From: Nymphaea colorata
Lineage: Eukaryota > Streptophyta > Magnoliopsida > Nymphaeales > Nymphaeaceae
Assembly: GCF_008831285.2 (NCBI RefSeq)
Contig: NC_045146.1
Coordinates: 12,043,289-12,107,288 of the forward strand
Reading direction: 5' to 3'
Length of the DNA: 64,000 nt
Both the position numbers and the translations under genes were made by a program. Position 1 is the first letter of the stretch, and each line of letters opens with the position of its first letter. Below, piece after piece: positions 23,052 to 36,110 of the stretch. Below the pieces are notes generated by a model. It had not been told where the DNA came from and did no database searches. It saw nothing but the letters and a program-made list of their open reading frames with translations.

Positions 23052-25032
23052 CTCTCTCCCACTCCGTTTCCCGGTCTCTGGCGAGTGGCGACGACCCACT
23101 TCCCCAGCACAAACGTTTCCTTGCCTCGTGATTTGGTCGCAGAGGCACAAAAATCTTTCACAGAGATTCGTGGACTCGCGGCATCAAAGCCCTTCACTCG
23201 ACTTTGTACACCGGCTGTTGGCTACTTAATTAAGTAAATCAAAAGCTTTACAGGATTTATCGTGGAAAAACGACTTTGAGGAAAATACAATAAATTTATT
23301 AAATATTGTGTTAAGCAGCTGCACCACCGGGTCCGAAATTGACACGAGTCATGAGACAAGCCGTCGGAGGTTGTCAAAGGGGTTTGAATCAACATGGGTG
23401 CCTTTGCATTTATTAGTCATCGCAGAGAATAAAACAGGAAAAAAATAAAAAGAAAAAGAGGGAAGAAAAAAACTTTAAAATGCAGTTTTTTATTTATTTT
23501 CCTTTTGCAGAATTTTCTTATTAACAATAAAATATTTTAAAGAATATCTTAACGTTTTTTAATTATTTTATGACCTTAGGAAGTTATTTGTAATTTTACA
23601 AATGTCAAAGCAATTTTTGTAAATATGTCAAAGTTTCGCAGTTATTGTAAATTTTGAGGGCTTCTGAAATTTGTCGTGACGTTTTATGTGGAAGAGATTT
23701 TCTCATGCTTTCAGGTGATTATCTTTCCATTTCAATATGGAAAAAAGAATTGCATGCAGAAGATGAAGCTGAGTTACACGATACTAAAGAAAAAACTGAA
23801 ACCACACTTTCTTTTATGTTATGGGTTGTTTGAATGGCGGAAAGAACTCCTGAGACAGACGTTTTGTCTCTCTCACCGACACACAGACGTTAAAGAAGTA
23901 GTTTTATTTTGTTTGCAATTTTTGCCTCACTTTGAGGATTACAAACTAACGATGGAAGAAAACATCTCAACATGTTTTCCCGCGTAGTTTTTCTGATACT
24001 TTCTCAAACACATGACCAACGTAAACAAAAGTCCACTGAAATTAAGCAAAGGCAGAGAACAACAATTTGCCGTCGACTTTTTTTCAGCAAATGTACGTGG
24101 AATGATAAATTGTCCAGAAATTATGGTCTCGTTCTTACGGAAGACACCTTTCTGTTAGTGCCATCGGATGTTCAGCCCCAAGCATTTTGTGTTCTCTATT
24201 TCTGAAATTAAGCAAAGGCAGAGAACAACAATTTGCCGTCAACTTTTTTTCAGCAAACGTACGTGGAATGATAAATTGTCCAGAAGTTATGGTTTTGTTC
24301 TTACGGAAGACACCTTTCTGTTAGTGCCATCGGACGTGCAGCCCCAAGCATTTTGTGTTCTCTATTTCGCGGTTCAACTGTACAGACAGATGCTCATGTT
24401 CAGGGATGTAGAATTTAAAAAACGGGATTTTTAATGTGGTTAATCAAACTTTGTAAGTTTGTAAAACCAATTTGTACATCAAAAAATCTAGACTTCGTTA
24501 TTCTTACATTTTTCAACATCCTACGCGTATTTGAGCAGTTAAACAACCAAATATACATAGTGGTGCTGATGAAGATGCCACACCAAAAATGCCCAAACAA
24601 GGGCCAGTGGTGCTTAAAAGCACTGGCACATGTCAGTTGAAAATAGCCGCTAAAAGCAGATCTCTTCCCCCTGTTTCCAAATGTAAGTGTTTGCCAATAT
24701 TATGCCAAGAAAAAAGAAAGAACATTTTTGCAGATTTTCCCAGTCCTGGATAAGAAGATGATCTCGCATTTCATTTGAAGCAACAAACTGCCTCAAAGAT
24801 CTTCGAACATTGTTCTGTCCACCAATCGGCATCACCACCTCACCAGTGCTACATTACATTCTCACAAAAGCGAGAACTTCCAATGATTCGCAAGTGTATA
24901 TATGTATATATAGAAAAAGAGAGAGAGAGATTAGCTGGTGAGGGCACACCCGAATGGGAGGGAACAGTAGAGACAAGAAATGAAATGATGAGCTTGGGAG
25001 TACATTTGCACAGTAGAGAATCCATGAAGACC
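23052..25032. other. AAGAB upstream region and intergenic DNA
   Basis: 23052-23230 is GC-rich and would be the leader and promoter of the minus-strand AAGAB gene. The rest up to 25032 has no recognised gene apart from a tandem duplication at 24038-24369 and a short (GA)n run near 24915-24930. The right end would hold the MLO 3' untranslated region. Confidence 0.5.
24038..24369. repeat. 166-bp tandem duplication
   Basis: Two head-to-tail units (24038-24203 and 24204-24369) that differ at under ten positions. Each unit is open over about 54 codons on the plus strand, but the unit length is not a multiple of three and most differences change the amino acid. Coding function is therefore not supported. 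No flanking gene or transposon ends recognised. Confidence 0.9.
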
Positions 25033-28000
25033 TTAGGCCTTTGCAAAGGAGAAGTCATCCTCGCCCTTGGTTTTATCCCTGGGATGCTGCTCTTCACTTG
25101 GCCGAATGTCATGATTCCCACCACCGGACGGCAACCTTGGAGATGGATCGGCCTCTATATCAGACACTTCGTGGTCCGAGTAGTATGTTCTACTTCCACC
25201 CAAGCGTATTGAGCGTGAGCGGGCCTGGCGACCGGTAGTCATTACACGCTCAATGTGCTCTGGTGATGCCTTGGGGCTTCCACCAGTAGGCTTCTCATGC
25301 TTCTTCTTCGCAGCCTGCTGCCACTTCCTGAGGGCCTTCGACGTCTGGTCGTCGAAGATGGATCTCTTCATGTGTGAACCCATCTGCAAATGATTTGAAG
25401 AACAGGGTTCCATGACTTGTGCATATCATGAAAAATCCTTGGCAGCATATGAACTGCTTGTAAATGTATACACATGATTCATGTAGTTCTCGCTGCTGAA
25501 TTTGTAAAGAGATGGTTGAAGAGCTTTCTAACTCCTTTTGTCAAAGGACCACGCAATTAGATACTTTGGAAGAATGTCAATTGTCAAGGCTCATTGCAAG
25601 TAATGGAAGAAGAACCAACTTATTGGCAGTAGATGGGACATTGTCACATTGAGAAATGACATTTAACAGTTGTGTTTAAATTTCTATAGTGATACTGACG
25701 TCATACATATTTAACGAGAAATATTTACCTGGGTTACCAACGCGTACAAAGGAAGAGTGATGTAGCTACATAAAAACAGAACAAAAAATCTGCAGAACAA
25801 GACAAATATTAGAGCTGAAGCAGTAAGTTTCAGTTTACCACCTTCATTCATAAAAAAGGCCAGCAATGCTTCAGAATACAATGGGTGATTTTGTCATTTT
25901 TATTGCAAGTGAATTCCACTTGAATCTTTTTTTTGCAGCCGCGGACACTGATGAGTTCAAACGAAAGACAAAAGATCATCACGTTCATGTTTTGGAGGAC
26001 CCCAACTTGAAATCCAAGGTTTTCTTCGTCTTTCAAAATTGGACTTGCCTTCACTGTCTAATTGCAATCTATCGTACTCACCGTTCTATACTCACCATTG
26101 GAATCACCTTAAGATAAAGTAAATTACTAAGGTCATCCTCAACTATCAACATTTACTTCTGCGGCATTAGACGAGTCTAACTTGTACATGGGGGCAACTG
26201 ATTATACCAGTGTCCTTTTATATACGAGGACATGGAAAATATGACTTTTTACATGTTTAGACAGGCTTGACATACAGAATTAAGAAGAAATACATACCCA
26301 AGGACGACCCTCCCAATTACAAGTTCAAGCTTTTCGTGGAAGCAAGATTTTAACGAGTATTCGTACTGCCATCAGAGAATGAAAAATAGGGAACTTCACT
26401 ATCACTGATATGACAAAAAAAAACTGAAAAATAAATACAAACCAGAGATACACAGCAAAGACATGCACAGGGACAAACAAAATAGAAAGCCAGAGTTTTA
26501 CCCAAATCCAGAAGAAATATGTTATCTGGAAAGCGTTCTGCACATGTCGGGTAAAATCATTCAGTTAGGCAATGGACAAGGACAAGATGAGCTGAAAGCT
26601 GATAAGTAGCAACAACTGACGTTAGATTTTCAGAATTTGAATGCGGTTGTAAAAACACTTTTTGGGCATGTAATGGATTATTTCTTAGGTTCTAATTGAC
26701 AAAGCTATGACAAACATATTAATTACCTGAAACAGTGTAAAATGCACGAGTGACAATATCAATTGTGGTTTACTAAACCAAAAATGTTTGTCGCTGAGTT
26801 GTACAAGAGGAATTCCTTGTACTACAGCATGTCTCTCTTGGATTTCGAGTGCCATTTGAGCAATAATTGCTTGCAGTTTAGTACCAACAGCCAATAGTAT
26901 CTGTAACATTTCAATGCATTTAAGAAGTGGCCAATTGAACTTGCAGAAATATTAAATTAATTTGGTACTGGAGGTGCTTACAACTAAGGGAAGTAGGGTT
27001 ACCCAGAACAATGCATACCACTCTGTGAACAGGAGTAATCATCTTAGTAATAGTATTCATGACATTAAGATATTCAGGTAAATAGAAATCTAAATGAACT
27101 CACCTGTGACATTGATAAGCAAAAAAATTACAGCTGATGCCCAGAGAAGAGGACTGTTGAACATGTAGCAGAACAATATTAATATGGCAATCAAAGGGAA
27201 GAATTAGAACCTAAACTGTATAAAGCAGAAAGCAAGAACGGGTTTTGCTTTCTTCACTGAGAACATGGCAACTGACAGACAGAAAAATAAGCACAAGATA
27301 GATGTCCCTTTTGCCATTGAAAGGTCAAAGTTCTTTCCACACTTCCAACTTCCTATTGAATTGAAAAATAGAACAAGGTACTTCATTTTTTTGGATGGGC
27401 CTTAGGTAATTAATGATATTTCTCTTGATACCTACGTCAGATAAATCATACTTCCTTCTACACTCTTATATGGAAGTAATAAAAAATAGACAGAAGTTAT
27501 TGATTCACATTAACATAGAAAATACATAACTAGATGGGCAAACATATGATTGGTATCTAATCCATCTTTTGAAGAAATGCTGGAACTAGCCAATAAGAAA
27601 ACGCTCAATCCATTTCTCCTTTGGCTTGATGAGAAATACAGCCTGAACATACATATTTTCGACAAACTAGTTATTCTACATCAAGTACTAAGATAGTATC
27701 AAGTTTATATTCACATGTATTCCAGCTCCGAGAGAGAAAAAGAAAATGAACTTTCTGGTCTGTCCCTCATGAAATTTCCCAATCTGCATGAAACATCTAA
27801 TAGATGTAGGTACACTAGATGCAGGGCCAGTCAAACATGCTTTTGAGCAGAAAGACCAATAAAAAGGATCAGGATCCAGGAGGCATAACTATAATATAAG
27901 AAATGTGAAAACAAGCATAAGTCAACTTTCCAATCTATACCAAAGATTCTAAGTTAAAAACAGAAGTAAGGCATGAAGAAAAGTCAGTGTCAGTACATAC

Positions 28001-31000
28001 ATGCAATATTCTATATGAGATGTATTAATAAATTAAAAAAAATTAAACAACCAATATAGATCTTGAGAAAATATTTTGGAAGAAAAAAAAGATTTAATTT
28101 TTCTCCATGTAACGTAATGAAGAATAAAGTCGCATACCTGATGCCCACCACAACCTTGAAATCATCTTCCAAGGATCTTTTAATATATTTTTGAAAATTA
28201 AACTTAGCACCAGGAGATAGATGGACCTACAGAAGCCATATAGTCAATCCATTTAAGAAATAAACTTAATTGAGCTCAAATAGGAGGAGCCTAAACATAT
28301 GAAACTCACTGCAACAAAGCCATGTCGCATAGTCAAATAGTCCACCTTCCTGACCGACCTGAAGAACTGACGGAAGAAACATGCCTGAAAAACGGAATTT
28401 AATTGGCCAAAATTTAGTCTCCCTCCATAACAAAAGAAAGGTGGCTACGGATGTACCATCCCCAGTTTAGAAGTTGTCAGACATAGACTACTAAAAATGG
28501 GAGAAAACAAAGCTTGTCATACTTTATTGAATGAAAGAAACTTACAAGATAGAACAGGAGTCTGATTCTAGTCCAAAAATTTGTATGTTGCCGCACAAAT
28601 GATGTTTCATGAGTAAACCTAAATCTTGATTGATCTGTATGATTCACAACATTGTAGTTGCATATGTTGAAGGAGAATAGTCAGGAGAAAATACCATAGA
28701 AAATCTAAGCCATCTCACAAGCATAACAATTTCCAAGTCAGTAAGTGCTGGAGATTGACATCAAGTGTCAAATGGTCTAATAAAGAAAACATTACCATTA
28801 GAAAACTCATAGTCTGGGGATACAGTTTCTTTCTCCCATTCTTTCCATCTGCGGATCTGGGGAGAAATTGATTCGAGAAAGAAAGTTATTCTATATTCTT
28901 ACCTGACAAAAGGTAAATTTTAACAACAACCCTTGTTGAGTGTAACTTGAATTTGATAGTCCCAAACCTTTGCCCTCCCAAGGGCCATCGTTGATGCACT
29001 GTATGCCACATGAAACACTGCCAAGAAAAAAATGAAAATGTGCAGCTGATGGATTGCTCCAGTAGAAATAAGTGGCACTTTTCCCTGATGAAGCAAAATG
29101 CAATTATAATCAGCACTACTTTAGTCCAAACATAGTCAATAGATGAAACAGTAAATACTGCCTCCAAAGCAGTAGCAGAACCACATGTGGGCTGTTGTGG
29201 CCATTCTCCCGCACCAGCCCACAGAGTTGCCTGATTTTACATATTGGCATTTTCAACAATTTGCTCCTTCATATATTAGTGCCCCTAAAAATCTAAAATT
29301 GTTTGAATTAGTGCCCCTCAATTTTGACTCTGTTATTGCTCCAAGGCCATGAATACACTGATAAGAATCTTAGCGTTTGCAGATCAACAACCATCCTATT
29401 GTTTCCATCTACCAGTATTTGGGTTAATCACAAAGGCACATTGCTCACATATTTTCTTGATAAGATGCCAACCTTGAATCAAGAAAAAATTCTACTCTGA
29501 GATCGACAAATATAACCATAACAGAGGGGCTGAACTGTAGGAAGCACACTCTAGCTGGAAAAGGCACCAACATCAGTAGCTCAGCGAAACAGACTAACTT
29601 ACGATCTCTAGCTTCTTGAATTGAAACCTTGATACTACAACCATGTGAGATCTGCCAAATTAACCAAAGACAACTTCATCATTCTATATGAAGAATCACA
29701 TGAATAATGAAAGCTTCTTCGAGAGGAAGGGCCAAGGGGCCATGTCTAGGCCTGTCGCTAGGTGTAGACGTGTAGTTATTATCAAATATATACAAAAGAA
29801 AAGAAAGGTCAATAGTGTATTCCATGGATGCTCCAAAATAAATTTGCCACATCAAGAACATGGCAACACAATTTTTTTCTTTTCAATTGAATCATGGAGC
29901 CACAAAACTAAGAACATCTGATATTTTAACTTAAAGGCCAGCATGTATAGCAGAATCTACAGGAACATCTAGATATTATTGCAACTGCTTTGTTGTTGTT
30001 TATGTTTTTCTATCAGCACCCAACATCGAACAGTCTACACATCCTCATTCATGGATTATCCTGCAACAAGTTATTATGCTCCCTGCATGGATCACCAGGA
30101 TCATAAAAGTGAGAAACCTTTTCCTACCAAAGTCCATCCAAGGTTGTGTTTGTGTATTCAAGGTTCTTATGGTTATGACAGAAACAAATGAGAAAAAATT
30201 TTATTTCATTTTTAGATTTTAAGAAAAAAACCCTCCAAGGCAGAATCCTGGACAGGAGAAAAATAATTACTCACTAGGAATAACGTTGCCCAACAGCCCA
30301 ATTGTGGGAAGGGCATGAGAATATCCCAAATTGAAAATAAATTCCAAAAGAGAATAAGAACCATATATATCTTAGTCTAATACTACCGTACATCCTGGGT
30401 CATAGCTCCTTTTGGTTATCAAATGCAACAAGGTACAGGAGAAGTCGAGAATCCAAATCATTCCTTACATGGATGTTGGGCTCTATGTCTGTTGCCCAAT
30501 TTATTTCTGTATTCGAACTACATGATTGATATTGTCCTAGGACAAACCTTTGTGAAGTTTACTAGGTTCACGGAAACAATAGCTACCGTTAAGCATAGAA
30601 ACCTCAAAACAAAATTCTTACAAGAAATGCACCCTTTCCTCTAAAACCAAAATTAATGCCTACAAACTGTGGTAAATATGGTTTCACATGCCAATACAAC
30701 AATTGCATTAGAGGATCTCCCAGTACTTAAACATTTTTCGTTGAAAGAGAGAGAGAGAGAAAGCATGGGAAATTTACCTCTTTACATGTAACTGGAGTTG
30801 CAGCACCGGCTAAGATTCTGTGAGATGATGTCATGCTTGTGTATGGGAAGTCCAGCAATCGTCTATGGCCAGTAGTTTTTTCTGGTTCATGACACGGCAG
30901 CATAGTGTTGGCCACACCTTCAGGGATACATATTTTGGCGACGTAGTTCTGCCCAAAAGTTAGCAGCAACGAGATAAACCCAAGAATCATAAGCTCTGCC

Positions 31001-32372
31001 ATCAAACGAACAAGAATACGAGTGACAGTTATTGGTCGGACAAGTTCAGAGGCAACGTTCACGGGAAGGTAATGGCAATCCTACAGAACATGAACAGTGC
31101 ACGTCAAACAAAAAAAGCACGCAATTTTGCTTATAGAGATGGAGTACTTACCCGCCTTAACCTTCTCCAAAGCTTCATAAAGAGCCCTTTTTTGCTTTGA
31201 CGTAAGCCACTGTCAGTACAACATTGGAGAATGTCAGTTCTAAAATGCATTCCAACGAAGATCAAAAGGAACTAACAAGAATCAGTTATTTTCGAAAACA
31301 AAAGAATCAGTTATTTACAGAAACATAATAGAAGAGCAAATTAAATAACTCTAGCAGGTTCTTCTCTCTTTTTAATCCAACAGAACAAGAATAGGAATGC
31401 ACAGTGTTGCTTCTTAGAGAGAGAATAAAAAATCCCATAACCATCGAAAAATTGAAACACGAAGAAATAAGTTCAAAGGAAAACCCTATATATAGCTAGC
31501 ACTAACGACCGGAAAATTTAAAGACATGAACATATAAAAGTGCCACAAAACTGTGGAACGAATAAGTTGTTCCAAGCTCCTTTCTGCTGTTTGTGATATG
31601 GGCTTGAGGAAAAGAAAACTGAACAACAGTTCAGAAAATAAGATGTGCTGAAAAAAAAAATTAATTATTTGCAACAAGCACTTCTTCAAAAATCGGCAAA
31701 TGTAAAACAGAGACATCAGATTCCAACAGAAAGACCTATTCAGTATTGTTTTTATTCGTTTCTCGTTTCTCAGGACCACCAAGACGAGTTAATTTGGTTT
31801 CTGATTTTCTTTCTTCAAATATGATGCGGAATATCAACTTCCAAGAGGTGATCAGAAATAATATATTTTTGTCCCACGTCTTCCCCACACCCTCTATCTC
31901 GGTAATTCCAAACAGAACAGTAGCCAAAACTTTCCGCCAAGCTTCTATTTTCCCTTGGCTTCGTTTTGCTGGAAGTATCTTCGAAGGAGTCGGCGTCCAA
32001 TCCACAGAATCCCATCAAACTAATGCCCATAGTAATCGCCAATAAACTTCAAAATCCCGCCAGTCCAGATCACTTCATTCTGCCTCTTTTCCAACTTCAC
32101 TAAGAAAGAAAAAGAAAAAAGACTACCGCCATAATATGCATTAAGGAACTCTGACGTAGGCCTCTGACACAAGAAGAAGAAGAAGGGAAAAAAGCATCAA
32201 GCAAAAACAAGACTAGCAACGTTGCTTTTTAGTCTCATACCTCTCCAATATGATGAAGGCCCTTCTCCAACAGTAAGGAGATCACTATGATCACGGCGCA
32301 GACAAGAGCAACTGCCCATGTTGGCGTCTGTATCAAAGTCCTCGAACCTTCCTCACCACCTCCACCAGCCAT
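25033..32372 (-). CDS. MLO: MLO family seven-transmembrane protein
   Basis: Plasma-membrane calmodulin-regulated protein; family members act in powdery mildew susceptibility, root touch response and pollen tube or synergid signalling, with reported calcium channel activity. Fifteen exons: 32372-32241, 31209-31152, 30995-30778, 29084-28968, 28856-28796, 28634-28546, 28384-28310, 28226-28138, 27153-27104, 27022-26982, 26900-26727, 26537-26502, 26365-26298, 25789-25729, 25383-25033. This gives 539 residues, every phase matching, which is full family length. Visible hallmarks are [14 protein letters not shown] (membrane segment 1), [106 protein letters not shown] and [17 protein letters not shown]. 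The calmodulin-binding stretch is about 438-452 around [13 protein letters not shown]. The tail has SDIEADPSP and a terminal DFSF (533-536). These tail motifs and HRRLL in loop 1 point to the MLO5/7/8/9/10 clade, by memory of the family. Confidence 0.96.
29085..30777 (-). other. MLO intron 3, the longest MLO intron
   Basis: About 1.7 kb without recognised elements; a short (GA)n run lies at 30747-30762 close to the exon 3 donor. Open frames here are short and not conserved. Confidence 0.7.
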
Positions 32373-32508
32373 TCCTCAACCTCCCAACCTTAAGCCGGCA
32401 CTCCCCAGATCCTCTCCAACCAAGGAAGCAAAACCTGCTAATAGGAAAGCTTTCTGCGAATCAGGAAGGTACAAGGTACAGAACAGAAAAATGAAGCTCA
32501 ATCCCAAG

Positions 32509-32520
32509 ATATAAATATAT
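32509..32520 (-). promoter_or_regulatory. Possible TATA box of the MLO gene
   Basis: ATATATTTATAT on the minus strand about 140 bases before the MLO ATG, a usual spacing for a plant TATA box followed by a leader of roughly 100 bases. Inferred from motif and spacing only. Confidence 0.4.
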
Positions 32521-32924
32521 TTTCCATACATGCAGACTCACGCTTCCTCCCCTTCTCGTGCTTCCCTGTAATCTGAAGCTGATTTTTCCGTAGACGTGGA
32601 AAAACTGCATTCGGAAGAAGAGCCATTTACGTCGGAATCAAGTGGGGATTTTTTAAAGTGAAAAAGAAAAGTCGTACGAAAGTGGGGCCCGCCCGTGGGC
32701 CGGGAAACTCAGTGTAGAAGGTGAGATATTTCGCGTTTTCACCCTGCGCCATCAAATGCAGACAAAGAAAATCTTCGAACGAAGGCTCGAATCGATTACT
32801 TTATTATGTGAAAAAAAGTCGGCCCTCCATGGGCTTCTTTCCTGAAGCTAAAATTTTGCCCATTAGGGCATCGATCGCAGACTACTTGTTCTCCGATCAC
32901 ATCAAGATCTTGCTCTCCCACTGA

Positions 32925-32952
32925 GCAAGAAGAAGAAGAAGAAGAAGAAGAT
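32925..32952. repeat. (AAG)n microsatellite
   Basis: About eight AAG triplets in a row, between the MLO promoter and the AP-3 beta fragment. Confidence 0.9.
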
Positions 32953-33019
32953 GGAACCACAGAAAAGGGGGATAGAGAGAGTAGGCTATCGGAAGAGCGG
33001 CGGTGGCGGGAAAAGATAT

Positions 33020-33195
33020 TCCGGCCAACGACGGCAAGCATAACGTAGGCGTCGACTGTGGTGTTCAGGGTCCGAACAGACGCTCACCTCTACGACGGCC
33101 CGAAGGACGTGAGCACATCGGCCCTCCTCGACAGCGACTTCGACTCGGAGAAGGTCGAGGTGTGGAAGCGCCTCATCGCCCAGGGCTTCGACGTC
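33020..33195 (+). pseudogene. First-exon fragment of AP-3 complex beta subunit
   Basis: AP-3 beta is a large subunit of the adaptor that carries cargo to the vacuole in plants. The plus-strand peptide from 33049 reads ASTVVFRVRTDAHLYDG, then a PKDVSTSALLDSDFDSEKVE block, then VWKRLIAQGFDV. This follows the N-terminus of plant AP-3 beta, which has a TDAHLYDDPEDV-like block followed by a KRLLALIAQGFDV-like block. Three residues (Leu-Ala-Leu) are missing before IAQG. An in-frame TAG lies just upstream (33046-33048), where the family continues to its start Met; the Met normally before VFR is Val (GTG). After FDV (33195) similarity ends abruptly, with no downstream exons found in this window. Codon third positions are GC-rich, unlike the surroundings. 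A displaced, dead exon copy is the best reading; family recall, not a search, supports it. Confidence 0.72.
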
Positions 33196-33329
33196 TGTGA
33201 CCAAGAACCAGGGACAGTGATTCCGACAATCCTAACGAAGACGCCAATAGTATCCACCCTGAACCACTGGTTTTCCTTCGAAAAGCAAATTTCCATTCTG
33301 AGTCCTGCCTCTCGGCCGTGATCACAAAA

Positions 33330-35600
33330 CGAAGCTTTCGTCCTCTTTTAGCTGTAAGCACTTTTCTCCAGACCTTTTCCAAGGAGGTAATGTCAGAAGC
33401 ACTGAAATAGAAATACACCTTTTAACGCAGGAGGACAACGGAAAATCATAAGGTTTAATGCGGTTGCTAAAACGGTATCCTCGTGACCGAACAGATCAGT
33501 GCAATAGTAACAGGATGTTGAATCCAATCCGAATCCACTTAAAACAATATCATATTAATTAAACATAATATATAAATATATATATATGAGAAAATCATTA
33601 AGAACAACAACGTTTTACGAGTGAAAAGGGCAAAAAAAACGAGACCGGACGACTTGGTGATATTATGAGATGTAGCTTGGTAAGGATACATGTTTTGGAT
33701 GGAATCATGTGGCAGGCAGCAGGCGGCGGACCTAGTTTCTGGAAGGCCCACCGGGAAAATGACGGGACCTAGAATTGGGCCTTGACCGCACCTATTGCAG
33801 ATGGGGCCCGCGACTCGGACTGATCATGCCGGACGTGGACCAGAGCCACAGACGGTCAAAGCATATCTTATCGAGGTTAAAAAAAACTCTAGCGGATATA
33901 GGCTGGCGTGCCAGCGACAAAATTTTTATTTACTTTTTTACATAAATTTCTTATAATTATTTACCAATAAAACTTGAAATTCTTATGAATCGTGAATTCT
34001 TGACCAAGTGTGCATTTCTGAATCTGAACGGTTTTGCCCCGACTGCGGTTGACCTGACGACATTGGCATTTATAAATCTGTTCGATGATGCGACAGAAGA
34101 ATTTTTTTTTTAACCCTTCAAGAATTTCATGCAGGCCCTCAAAATTTTATCAATTTTCTGAGTGCTACTTTTTTTAAATGGCTCGAACAGACAAGGTCCC
34201 TTCCAAAAGAAATCGAGTTGGATCGTGATCTTGAAGTGAAGGACTTCAGATTTTCATATCATACAAATGCTAAACGAAAAGTTTTAAGAAATTTCAAAGT
34301 ATTTAGTTGTCACTGTTGTTCTACGAATTTGTCTAAAATATTGGAATAAGTTCAGATGAAACATTGAACTACCAAACAGCTATGTAAGGACATTTAATGA
34401 GGCCGAGATTGTGGAATTATAAGATTAAAATTCTCATCTTTTATGAAATGGGATTTACGTTATCAAGCAAAAAATTTTGATTCCAGAATTATAAACTCAT
34501 TCTTAAATTAAAATTTCGAAATTGTAATTTTACTCTAGGGAGTGAAATTATGACTCCAGAATTTTAGGATTTTTTTAAGGCACATGTCAGGGAGGTTGCA
34601 ATTTGTCAATTGTAGAGTTTTAATTCTTGTTTTATCAAACGCATCATTTCCAGCTTTGGAACCAAAATTTCATACTATCAATTACATGGAGATATATCCT
34701 TCCCCGCTTCCCGCCAATGGAATTTTGCATCCAAGGGGCTTGGAGTTTTCTCTTTCGTTCAGTTTTTTTAATACTCAAGGCTGCAATCTCCCGGCCCTTT
34801 CGATAAAAATCGGTGGTCCCTCATTATTAAAGGAAAACATAATAAAAAAACAATTTATCTTCCTTATCTCCAGCACATCTCTTGATCTTAGTCGAAAGTA
34901 TATGATAACATCAAATTGCATTTTTTCTGATTCAGTAGCTCTCTCTCTCTATCATTTATTATGCATGGGCGTTAATAAGATTCTTCCATTTAATAGCACT
35001 TGTAAGATTACTTACTTTTAATATTAATGGTGAAGTCTACGGTGAACTTTAATAAGAGCTGATAGATTGACTATTTCAAATCTTATAAGCTAAAAATTAC
35101 CATTTACGCGCGTCCAGAAGAACTAAAGAGACGATTCATTAATTTCAAACCTGTGGTGAATCCACTTGCAGCATGGTTATGGATTAAGAAAAAGGTTTCT
35201 AGAATATAATTTCACACCTCTTATATGCCAAATTGCAATAAGTTTTCATGTGAAAATCCGGGAAGTCTTCTAGAAACTCTATATGCTTAAATTAGTGAGG
35301 AGCGGGACAAAAAAATCAATTGAAAACTATAAGTCCTTTAGCCTCCAAACCCTTAAAAGGAAAGTACAAGCACGCCCATCAATGCATCTGACAATGATTA
35401 ATTTGTTTAAGCAAAATCAGAAACTTTGGAACAGCTTTTTTTAATTATAAGAGTTACAGACCGGTGTTGTGCGTATTATAAAAAAGTATCGGCCGATAGA
35501 CGTACCGTTGCTTCTCGAGGCAGTATAGGGCCCAGGCAGTATAGGTTTTCACTCTTTTTTTATTTTTTAATTAATTTAAACTAGTAAACTAAATATTGAA
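33330..35600. other. Intergenic, no gene recognised
   Basis: AT-rich with short open frames only. The longest (34584-35021, plus, 145 codons) has low-complexity composition, no domain and no flanking splice support; not called as a gene. Confidence 0.5.
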
Positions 35601-35649
35601 AAAAGGGTGTAAGATAAATCGAACAGAAGAGTAAATTTTCAGGGGGAGA

Positions 35650-36110
35650 TTGAATGACACTTTAATTTGGTTTGGTCTCCAAAATCATGTTTTTTGAGTA
35701 TTTAGGTGTTATCAAAATTGGATTTCAAGGAAACCCAGTCTTGACAAAGTTTGATTTTGTAGAAAAAGTGAAAAAAAATTATTCTTCAAGTTATTTGTAA
35801 AAAAGCAAAACTTTCATACTTAAACTACTCATTATAAAAAAGAGAGGTGTTTGGATGACGTCCCCAAATCATGTTTTTAGAGTGTTTGGGTATCATCAAA
35901 ACTGGGTTTGAGGAAAACCTGATTTTAACAAAACTTGATTTTACAAAAAAGAATGAAAAAACTGACCCCTTAATTTATCGGACAACCCGGGTTTTGAATG
36001 CGTCACTTAAATAAAAAAAAACACAAAGGTTTTTAAAACTAATTAAACAAATTTGACTTTTATAAAACTATAAGTCTTCACAAAACTGGGTTAAATGGGT
36101 GCGTCGTCCA
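35650..36110. repeat. Diverged tandem repeat with a period near 185 bp
   Basis: The block beginning near 35668 (ccaaaatcatgttttttgag and following, including a cccagt and a tttgattttgtagaaaaa part) recurs near 35857 with about 75-80% visible identity. Fragments of the same words continue to about 36110. It may be a decayed non-autonomous transposon or a small satellite; no terminal repeats were recognised. Confidence 0.65.

Noticed and set aside
32986..33418. Minus-strand open frames opposite the AP-3 beta fragment
   Set aside because: Antisense of a GC-rich exon fragment; only the plus frame resembles a known protein.
34584..35021. Plus-strand frame of 145 codons
   Set aside because: AT-rich, low-complexity translation with no domain or splice context.
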